Shown one piece after another: positions 1-5,081 of a stretch of 5,081 nt of DNA (the stretch's first letter is position 1; the number at the start of each line of letters is the position of its first letter). The notes beneath the pieces were generated by a model. The model had not been told where the DNA came from, did no database searches, and saw only the letters and a program-made list of their open reading frames with translations. Both the position numbers and the translations under genes were made by a program. The stretch comes from an uncultured bacterium. GTDB taxonomy: Bacteria > Planctomycetota > Phycisphaerae > Phycisphaerales > SM1A02. Where the stretch lies: contig CAIWNO010000448.1 of assembly GCA_903914045.1 (NCBI GenBank), forward strand, positions 1 through 5,081, written 5' to 3'.

Positions 1-162
1 ATCATTGGCAGCGTGGTTGAAGTCAAGCCGGATGTGGTCGTGCTTCGCGTTGATGAAGGTCGAGAGACCAAACTGACATTCACGCGCGACGCCATCACAA
101 CCATTATTAATTCCGCGGCCAGTGAAGTCACCGAAGTCTCGGCCACCAAGACAAATTTATAA
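1..162 (+). CDS. yajC: YajC, Sec translocon accessory subunit (3' end only)
   Basis: Frame 1 is open from the window edge to a TAA at 160-162, giving the last 53 residues of a protein whose start lies outside the window. The visible part begins IIGSVVEVKPDVVVLRVDEG and continues through a TKLTFTRDAITTII stretch. This matches the cytoplasmic beta-rich C-terminal half of YajC, where a GG(I/L)xGxV turn leads into a V-x-L-R-V-D strand and then a (K/R)-x-x-F-x-R-x-A-I segment. The N-terminal membrane helix of YajC is not visible. The family joins SecD and SecF in the SecDF-YajC complex bound to SecYEG, and its gene is commonly directly upstream of secD, as here. The tail after the fold (AASEVTEVSATKTNL) is short and polar, and no extra domain follows. 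The identification rests on a short fragment plus the strong context of secDF 96 bp downstream. Confidence 0.88.
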   Translation: MIGSVVEVKPDVVVLRVDEGRETKLTFTRDAITTIINSAASEVTEVSATKTNL

Positions 163-189
163 CTTCACATTGAGCAGTTTGGTTTTCGT

Positions 190-206
190 TTCGCAACAGT
201 TGCAAA
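190..206. promoter_or_regulatory. Short inverted repeat in the yajC-secDF spacer
   Basis: The spacer holds GCAAC-A-GTTGC at 193-203, a perfect 5-bp inverted repeat around one base. Two more complementary T/A pairs lie outside a single mismatch, at 190-191 and 205-206. A one-base loop makes an RNA hairpin terminator unlikely, and no U-run follows. If functional it would more likely be a protein-binding site. A very weak promoter-like pair, TTGCAA (200-205) and AATACA (222-227) with a 16-bp gap, overlaps it. Chance occurrence is quite possible. Confidence 0.2.
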
Positions 207-246
207 CAGTTTGAATAGTTGAATACATCTCTCAGAGTAATTCTGT

Positions 247-253
247 GAAAGGG
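247..253 (+). promoter_or_regulatory. Ribosome binding site of secDF
   Basis: GAAAGGG ends 5 bases before the ATG at 259. It is a moderate purine-rich Shine-Dalgarno match. It supports the ATG start, which is also forced by the in-frame TGA at 256-258 directly before it. Confidence 0.6.
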
Positions 254-258
254 TTTGA

Positions 259-3200
259 ATGAATCGGCTCGCGCTACAAGTATCGTTGATCGTTGTCATG
301 ACCGCTGGCCTTATGTGGAGCGTGTGGCCCCTGAACAAGTCGCTGCGCCTTGGCAAGGATTTGCGAGGCGGAGTGAGCTTGGTGTACTCGGTGAAGATTC
401 CGGCCAGTGCAAACTCGGAAGCGGTTCTAAAGCAAGTCATTGACGTGCTGAAACAACGCGTGAACCCAACCGGCGTGCTTGATATTTCTTTTGTGCCACA
501 GGGCCGCGACCGTATTGAAGTGGTCATGCCGCTTCCAGGCGATGACATTCGTCTGAAGCAAGTTTCGTTTCGTCAAACGTTGGCCGACTTGGTCAAGCGC
601 AGCGGCATTGATTCGGGCGAATTAAATCAATCGCTTAAGGATGACAAAGCCGCCGATCGATTTGGTGGAACCGACGCCGCGTTCAAGGAAAAAATTACCA
701 AGCTTCAAGCCGCATTTAATGAATCCACAAAAGCGCGCGCCACGTTGGACGCCGCCATAAAAAGTGGCGGCGATGTGTCGGCTGCCGAGAACACATTGGC
801 CAAGGCCGACATTGCGCTTGAAGTGCAAATGACTGGCGTTGCCACCAAGGCCCTGAGCGAGTCGCGCGTGTTGCGCGTGTTGGCGCTGGATAAAACTCCA
901 CGTCCCATGCGCGACGCGGCGGGCGCGGTTTTGTTAGATGAGAACGGAAATAAAAAGATGGGCTTGAGCGATCGCGATCGCGGTCTTGAATCCATTCGTG
1001 GTGAGTTTCCTGGTTCGACAAATGATTTTGCAACCATGCTGGCTTCGTTCAGCGAGTACGAAGCCGTGCGAACAAGTTTGGACGATCCCGAGGATCTCAA
1101 GCGTCTCTTCCGCGGCGCAGGCGTTCTTGATTTCAGAATTGCCATGAGCAATCGAACTCCAGAAGGCGTGAATCCAGAGCAAATGCGCAAGGAACTTTCC
1201 GAGCGCGGTCCAGCTGGCGCGCAAAGTTCCGTGGCCGCGTGGTTTCCCATCAATGATCCGAAGCAGTGGGGCGAAACCCCCGCGCAAATTGACGCTTTGT
1301 TGCGCGATCCCGCCAGTTATTTCGCCAACCGCGATTTAATCGGCGCCAGTTATGACGGCAAGCCCTATTTGCTTTTGTCCACCACGCCTGAAAAAACGCT
1401 GACACATTCCACCGGTGGCCGTTCATGGAGCATGGTGCAGGCGTCTCGCGGCTCTGACGAACTTGGCCGCACCAGCGTCTCTTTCCGTTTGGATCAAAAT
1501 GGCGGACAAGAAATGGGTCGGCTCACGGGTCCGCACATTGGACGCGCCATGGCCATTGTGCTTGACGGTCAGGTCTACACGGCGCCAAATTTGCAAAGCC
1601 GCATTGGTGGCAGCGGTCAAATCACCGGCAGTTTTGATGAGGAGGAAATTAAATATCTCATCCGCGTTCTTTCCGCGGGCGCTCTGGAAGGTCAGCTCAG
1701 CGCTGAACCAGTTTCCATGAGCGTGCTTGGACCATCGCTTGGTTCGGACAATTTGCAACGCGGCTTGCTTGCGGTGGCGCTTTCCACTTTGGTGTTGGCC
1801 GTGGTCAAGATTCTGTATTACCTGGTCGCCGGTGGCATCGCGGATCTTTCACTTATTGTGAATGCCTTCGTCATTTTCGGATTGATGAAATTCATGGACG
1901 CCACATTCACGCTTCCAGGTTTGGCTGGCGTGGCGCTCAGCATGGCCATTGCGGTCGACGCCAACGTTCTTATTTACGAGCGCATTCGTGAAGAGTTGAT
2001 GATCAACAAGGAACCGCTGAAGAACGCGGTGCGACTTGGATTTCAACGCGCCTTCGCCGCCATTTTCGACGGCAACATTGCCAACTTGATCATCTGCACC
2101 ATGCTCATTCTGTTCGCGGGAACAGAAGTCAAGGGCTTCGGCGTGACCATGGCGGTGGGTGTGTTCGCAACATTCATCACCGGCTTGTGGGTCACGCGCG
2201 TGTTCTTGTCGGTGTGGACCAATTGGCTTGGTCAAAAGAAATTGCCCATGTTGGCCATTGTTTTTCCAGGCGTGGCGCGCACGTTGCTGCCTTCAATTGA
2301 TTGGATCCGCATTCGACGACCCTTGGTGATTGGCTCGTTCCTAGTGGCCATTGTGTGCCTTGGTGGAATTATCTATCGCGGCTCGGATATTTTTGAAACA
2401 GAATTCCGCGGCGGCGTTTCCATAACAATGACCACGCGCTTGGCCAATCAGGGCGAGCCTGCCAATGCCACGGGCCATTTACTTTTGTCGCGCGCCGAAG
2501 TGGAGAAGCGCGTGCAGGATATTGGCGAGCAAAATCCAAACGATCCAATTTTGCGCGAGCTCACCGCCTCAACAGCGTTGACCGTTGGCGATCAAACCGC
2601 TGATTTCCAAGCCGCAACTTTCCAAATTAAAATTCCTAATCCAACCACAATCGATGACGAAAGCAAGATCACTCCGACCGTGACCAACGCCGTTGTGAAA
2701 GCGTTCTTGAATGAAATGGACGCGCGGCTTCCATCCAAGTACAAGGGTGAGGCCGATGCGTCGCATGCCAAGCACACATTTCAGCTTGAACGCGACACTG
2801 TTGGCGCCAGCATTGGGCGTGCAGGCATTGACCGACCTGTTGGAAATTTTCGTGGTGGCGTGGCCTTGGTTGTGGACGAGATTGTTCCGCCTGTGACCAC
2901 GGATGACTTAAAGCAACGCATGGCGCGGTTGCGCAATCAACCGGATTTCTCGGCGCAAGCGGGCCGTGAATGCGATGTCATTGGTTTGGACCCCGTCAAA
3001 CTTGCCTCGGGCCAGACGGGCTTCAGCAGCGTTGTCGTTCTGGTTTCAGATCAATCCATCAGCTCGCTGAAATCCGCGTTCGAAGCTTGGGACGCCTCGC
3101 TTGCGGCCTCGGAATGGAAACTTCTTTCAACTGCGATCGGTCAAGGAACCACCCTCGATCAAGTCAGCAGTTTCAGCCCAAGCGTGGCGCGCAGTCTTGT

Positions 3201-3786
3201 TGCAAACGCCACGGTCGCCGTCGCGTTCAGCTTGTTGCTTATGTTGGGCTACATCTGGGTGCGCTTCGGTTCATTCCGCTTCTCCTTCAGCACGGTGCTG
3301 GCGTTGGTCTTCAACATGATCGTCTGCCTTGGCGCGTTGGCGTTCAGCGGCATGATTTCACACACCAGTTTGGGCGCGGCGCTATCCATCAGCGATTTTA
3401 GAATTGATTTGAACGTTGTGGCTGGCTTGCTCACGGTTCTTGGCTACGGTCTCAACGACACGGTTGTCATTCTTGATCGTGTTCGTGAAAATCGCGGCAA
3501 GGCGCACTATGCCACGCGCAGTGTTGTGAATTCAAGCATCAATCAAAGTTTTGGTCGAACCATATTGACAGGCGGCAATTCATTGGCAACCGCGTTGATT
3601 CTGTTTGGACTTGGTGGCGTTGGTTTAAGGCCATTCGGTTATGTGTATTTTGTCGGCGTACTTGTCAGTACATTTTCTAGTGTCGCAATCGCGGCAACAT
3701 TGGTGTATGTTCATCGTGAAGATCCAACTGCCCAAGAAAAGTCCGAGTCAGATTCACGCTTGAATACAAAAGTAATTCCAGCCTAA
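259..3786 (+). CDS. secDF: SecDF, fused SecD-SecF preprotein translocase subunit
   Basis: This 1175-residue membrane protein joins SecD (about 1-655) and SecF (about 680-1150) in one chain. The family uses proton flow to pull preproteins from SecYEG on the outer side of the membrane. The SecD half has a membrane helix at about 5-24, the DLRGGV motif at 34-39 and the RVNPTGV/DRIEVV block at 67-90. The domain closes with VSFRLDQNGG (406-415), AIVLDG (432-437) and GPSLG (491-495). Five helices follow at about 503-654, with VDANVLIYERIREE at 566-579. The SecF half has a helix at 688-706, EFRGGV at 715-720, a large external domain to about 975, and helices at 981-1150 with GYGLNDTVVILDRVREN at 1062-1078. 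The likely proton-path residues are present: D567 (E. coli SecD D519), D1067 (SecF D213) and R1100 (SecF R247). Twelve helices in total fit the family. The start is certain: an in-frame TGA immediately precedes ATG 259, and the next Met (14) lies inside the first helix. Oddities are extra blocks in both external domains, a third RGGV at 865-868, FN in place of the SecF His-Asp at 1018-1019, and a polar 25-residue C-terminal tail. No frameshift is seen. Confidence 0.97.
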   Translation: MNRLALQVSLIVVMTAGLMWSVWPLNKSLRLGKDLRGGVSLVYSVKIPASANSEAVLKQVIDVLKQRVNPTGVLDISFVPQGRDRIEVVMPLPGDDIRLKQVSFRQTLADLVKRSGIDSGELNQSLKDDKAADRFGGTDAAFKEKITKLQAAFNESTKARATLDAAIKSGGDVSAAENTLAKADIALEVQMTGVATKALSESRVLRVLALDKTPRPMRDAAGAVLLDENGNKKMGLSDRDRGLESIRGEFPGSTNDFATMLASFSEYEAVRTSLDDPEDLKRLFRGAGVLDFRIAMSNRTPEGVNPEQMRKELSERGPAGAQSSVAAWFPINDPKQWGETPAQIDALLRDPASYFANRDLIGASYDGKPYLLLSTTPEKTLTHSTGGRSWSMVQASRGSDELGRTSVSFRLDQNGGQEMGRLTGPHIGRAMAIVLDGQVYTAPNLQSRIGGSGQITGSFDEEEIKYLIRVLSAGALEGQLSAEPVSMSVLGPSLGSDNLQRGLLAVALSTLVLAVVKILYYLVAGGIADLSLIVNAFVIFGLMKFMDATFTLPGLAGVALSMAIAVDANVLIYERIREELMINKEPLKNAVRLGFQRAFAAIFDGNIANLIICTMLILFAGTEVKGFGVTMAVGVFATFITGLWVTRVFLSVWTNWLGQKKLPMLAIVFPGVARTLLPSIDWIRIRRPLVIGSFLVAIVCLGGIIYRGSDIFETEFRGGVSITMTTRLANQGEPANATGHLLLSRAEVEKRVQDIGEQNPNDPILRELTASTALTVGDQTADFQAATFQIKIPNPTTIDDESKITPTVTNAVVKAFLNEMDARLPSKYKGEADASHAKHTFQLERDTVGASIGRAGIDRPVGNFRGGVALVVDEIVPPVTTDDLKQRMARLRNQPDFSAQAGRECDVIGLDPVKLASGQTGFSSVVVLVSDQSISSLKSAFEAWDASLAASEWKLLSTAIGQGTTLDQVSSFSPSVARSLVANATVAVAFSLLLMLGYIWVRFGSFRFSFSTVLALVFNMIVCLGALAFSGMISHTSLGAALSISDFRIDLNVVAGLLTVLGYGLNDTVVILDRVRENRGKAHYATRSVVNSSINQSFGRTILTGGNSLATALILFGLGGVGLRPFGYVYFVGVLVSTFSSVAIAATLVYVHREDPTAQEKSESDSRLNTKVIPA
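547..1101 (+). other. Helical insertion in the SecD periplasmic domain (SecDF residues ~97-281)
   Basis: In E. coli SecD the DRIVVELPG motif is followed after about 15 residues by the LEFRLV strand. Here the equivalent DRIEVVMPLPG (84-94) and VLDFRI (289-294) are about 195 residues apart. The added block is charged and Ala/Lys/Asp-rich. Residues 142-200 (from FKEKITKLQAAF to VATKALSESR) look like a long helical hairpin or coiled coil. A probable beta-turn segment with DENGNKK (227-233) follows. The reading frame, codon use and flanking motifs are intact, so this is part of the protein and not a foreign insertion. No known domain is recognised in it. The boundaries are approximate because they rest on motif matching from memory of the E. 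coli sequence. Confidence 0.65.
968..981. repeat. 14-bp perfect palindrome of two overlapping GCGATCGC
   Basis: GCGATCGC occurs at 968-975 and again at 974-981, together forming a perfect 14-bp palindrome. It lies inside secDF and encodes the SDRDRG turn (residues 237-242), so the repeated Asp-Arg codons explain it adequately. No function is assigned. Confidence 0.5.
2431..3168 (+). other. Enlarged SecF periplasmic domain (SecDF residues ~725-970)
   Basis: In E. coli SecF roughly 80 residues separate the FTGGT motif from the VGPSVG segment that enters membrane helix 2. Here about 250 residues lie between EFRGGV (715-720) and the equivalent FSPSVARSL (972-980). An intermediate VGASIG at 848-853 resembles the same VGPSVG motif. 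It is followed by a block of about 110 residues containing NFRGGVALVVDEIVPPV (863-879), an Arg-rich helix (DLKQRMARLR, 883-892) and a beta-like VVVLVSDQSISSLKSAF segment (925-941). The extra block appears to sit just before the membrane re-entry point. No named domain is recognised. Confidence 0.6.
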
Positions 3787-3797
3787 CACGCCTACTA

Positions 3798-3802
3798 AAG
3801 GA
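3798..3802 (+). promoter_or_regulatory. Ribosome binding site of the LysM gene
   Basis: AAGGA ends 8 bases before the ATG at 3811, a near-ideal Shine-Dalgarno match and spacing. It lies in the 24-bp gap after the secDF stop, where there is no room for a terminator and separate promoter. This supports co-transcription with secDF. Confidence 0.75.
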
Positions 3803-3810
3803 AAAACAAA

Positions 3811-5081
3811 ATGAATAAATCTCTCCGCGCCTTGCTCGCAGTCATCGTTCTTGCTTTCGTCGCCGCTGGCATGTACTACGCATGGTTCGAACCTTCCAAG
3901 CCAACCATTGAAAAAGCAGATGGGCAAAAGAAACTTGGATCAAAATTGACATTGAACAATGGCGCTCCAACCGACAATGTAATCACAGACACATCGGGCG
4001 CGTCCACCACGTCGACAGCGGTCACGGTTTCTGTTCCGCTTCGAGTTCAGCCAACATCCACAACGGGCGAGTCCGTCATTGAACCGCGCACGGCTTCAAG
4101 CGCCGCCAACATTCCAGAGGGATTTGAGGTTGATACAACTCCAATGCAGCCATTGCCAACCACGTTGCCTGGTTTCACTCCAACCACCGCGACGGGAAGC
4201 GCCATTGTTGCCGCGGCCGCTACGCAAATGTCAGCAACTTCCGCCAATGGCGACAACGCCTCCATGAAAAGTCCAGCCACAAGCGACTCATCTTCCACCA
4301 TGAAGAAGCCGACGGCGACAACCACAAGTTCTTCGGCAACTGTTCTTCCTTCGGGCAGCGGATCACTTTCCGCGCCAGGAAATAAATACGCCACCACTTC
4401 CAGCAACTCTCCTGCAAGCGGAACCGCGTCAACCAAATCCATGACGGCCGCAACTTCCTCATCAAGCACCGCATCAAGCACCGCATCAAGCCTGCATGTT
4501 GTTGTGGAGGGAGACACATTGACCTCCATCGCCAAGCAATATTGGGGAACTTCCCAAGGTTGGGAAAATATTGAGAAGGCGAATCCAGGATTGACGCCAA
4601 CCAATTTAAAGTTGGGTGCGAAACTGAATATTCCATCCAGAGACGCGTCGGTCATGACAACAAAATCAATTCAAAGTGTCTCCAACGCTTCAACGGTGGC
4701 GGGTTCAAGTTCCACCACGGGTGATTACGAAATTGTCTCCGGCGACACGCTGTCCAAAATCTCCAACAAAGTCTATGGAGATGCAAAGCACTGGAAACAA
4801 ATTTACGAAGCCAACAAGAAAGTAATCGGTGAAGACGCGGCCGTGCTTGTGGTTGGAACCAAGTTGGCCATTCCGGCCAAGTCGACATCCGACGCCAAAT
4901 CGTCGGTGTCAACGAGCAAGACCACGGCCATGCCTGTGACCTTGCCCAAAGCTTCATCCGCTGGGACAAATTCATCTGCGACTGGCGTGCCCACGACTGG
5001 CGCCGCCAAAAAACCAGTCTCCACCCAAAGCAGCGCACCCATGGGTGCCTCGCCCAACAACACGCCCAACACTTCGCCAGC
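3811..5081 (+). CDS. Membrane-anchored Ser/Thr-rich protein with two LysM domains (3' end cut off)
   Basis: The frame is open from ATG 3811 to the window edge (423 complete codons, no stop). The start is well placed: an in-frame TAA at 3796-3798 and a Shine-Dalgarno precede it. The N-terminus is MNKSLR followed by a hydrophobic stretch at about 7-26, which reads as a signal anchor or an uncleaved export signal. There is no Cys, so no lipobox. Residues 50-227 are a low-complexity Ser/Thr/Ala/Pro linker. LysM1 spans 228-275, with VVEGDTLTSIAKQYWG, W-x-x-I-x-x-ANP and a final LGAKLNIP. LysM2 spans 306-355, with YEIVSGDTLSKISNKVYG, HWKQIYEAN and VGTKLAIP. LysM domains bind N-acetylglucosamine glycans such as peptidoglycan, so the protein is probably tethered to the membrane with its LysM domains facing the cell wall. 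After LysM2 at least 68 more linker-like residues follow, so a C-terminal domain, possibly enzymatic, may lie beyond the window. It is probably co-transcribed with secDF and exported by Sec. Its exact role is unknown; no catalytic domain is visible. Confidence 0.9.
   Translation, partial: MNKSLRALLAVIVLAFVAAGMYYAWFEPSKPTIEKADGQKKLGSKLTLNNGAPTDNVITDTSGASTTSTAVTVSVPLRVQPTSTTGESVIEPRTASSAANIPEGFEVDTTPMQPLPTTLPGFTPTTATGSAIVAAAATQMSATSANGDNASMKSPATSDSSSTMKKPTATTTSSSATVLPSGSGSLSAPGNKYATTSSNSPASGTASTKSMTAATSSSSTASSTASSLHVVVEGDTLTSIAKQYWGTSQGWENIEKANPGLTPTNLKLGAKLNIPSRDASVMTTKSIQSVSNASTVAGSSSTTGDYEIVSGDTLSKISNKVYGDAKHWKQIYEANKKVIGEDAAVLVVGTKLAIPAKSTSDAKSSVSTSKTTAMPVTLPKASSAGTNSSATGVPTTGAAKKPVSTQSSAPMGASPNNTPNTSP
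4460..4491 (+). repeat. 12-bp in-frame tandem repeat in the Ser/Thr linker
   Basis: The unit TCAAGCACCGCA is present about 2.5 times (4462-4473, 4474-4485 and a partial copy to 4491). It encodes S-S-T-A repeats directly before LysM1. The unit is a multiple of 3, so copy-number change would lengthen or shorten the linker without breaking the frame. The copies are identical, which suggests recent slippage duplication. Confidence 0.7.

Noticed and set aside
255..443. 62-codon + strand frame overlapping the secDF start
   Set aside because: It begins 4 bases before the secDF ATG in another frame. The secDF frame carries the membrane helix and the DLRGG motif, while this one has no features.
165..548. 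127-codon - strand frame spanning the yajC-secDF spacer
   Set aside because: About three quarters of it is antisense to secDF, it has no domain signal, and it would run against the operon.
968..981. GCGATCGC palindrome as a HIP1-type genomic element or regulatory site
   Set aside because: Only this one tandem pair was noticed, and Asp-Arg-Asp-Arg codons explain it. Genome-wide over-representation cannot be judged from this window.
705..1253. 182-codon open frame on the - strand inside secDF
   Set aside because: It is antisense to continuous secDF coding sequence, shows no family motif, and its product has the Arg/Ser-rich look of a shadow frame.
1849..2235. 128-codon His-rich open frame on the - strand
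   Set aside because: It is the complement of the most conserved SecD membrane segment. The His/Glu richness comes from reading hydrophobic codons backwards.
259..3786. SecD and SecF as two genes joined by a sequencing error
   Set aside because: The linker (residues 655-687) is continuous, of normal length for SecDF fusions, and has no stop, start or ribosome binding site suggesting a lost gene boundary.
3787..3810. Possible terminator between secDF and the LysM gene
   Set aside because: The 24-bp gap has no inverted repeat or U-run, only a short chance direct repeat of GCCTA (3781-3785, 3790-3794) and the ribosome binding site.
4047..4655. 202-codon open frame on the - strand opposite the LysM gene
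   Set aside because: It lies wholly antisense to a clear LysM coding sequence. Its long openness follows from the Ser/Thr/Ala-rich codons on the + strand, and its product is a featureless Ala/Val/Glu-rich chain with no recognisable motif.

Overview
This window is a chromosomal protein-export locus with three genes on the + strand. They are the 3' end of yajC, a complete 1175-codon secDF fusion gene, and the 5' part of a gene for a membrane-anchored, Ser/Thr/Ala-rich protein with two LysM domains. There are no RNA genes, mobile elements, CRISPR arrays or integration sites. Base composition and codon choice look uniform across all three genes, so nothing suggests recent transfer.

Organism (inference only): SecD and SecF fused into one unusually long chain, next to yajC, with enlarged extracytoplasmic domains and a LysM envelope protein downstream, fits a Gram-negative-type bacterium of the Planctomycetota (Phycisphaerae-like) or another PVC-related lineage best. 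Bacillus-type SecDF fusions are about 740 residues. No marker gene is present to settle the taxonomy.

Layout: 1-162 is the YajC C-terminus. 163-258 is a 96-bp AT-richer spacer with a short inverted repeat and the secDF ribosome binding site. 259-3786 is secDF. 3787-3810 is a 24-bp spacer carrying a good Shine-Dalgarno sequence. 3811 to the window edge is the LysM protein, open at its 3' end with no stop in the 423 complete codons visible.

How they work together: YajC and SecDF form the accessory SecDF-YajC complex, which binds SecYEG and uses the proton-motive force to pull preproteins out of the channel. The LysM protein would itself be a Sec client and would bind peptidoglycan. Same strand and tight spacing suggest one transcription unit, at least for secDF and the LysM gene.

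No undescribed system is evident. The most unusual content is inside SecDF. Both large periplasmic domains carry extra blocks of roughly 110-180 residues compared with E. coli SecD and SecF, there is a third RGGV motif in the SecF half, and several normally conserved membrane-segment residues are replaced although the proton-path Asp/Asp/Arg residues are kept.
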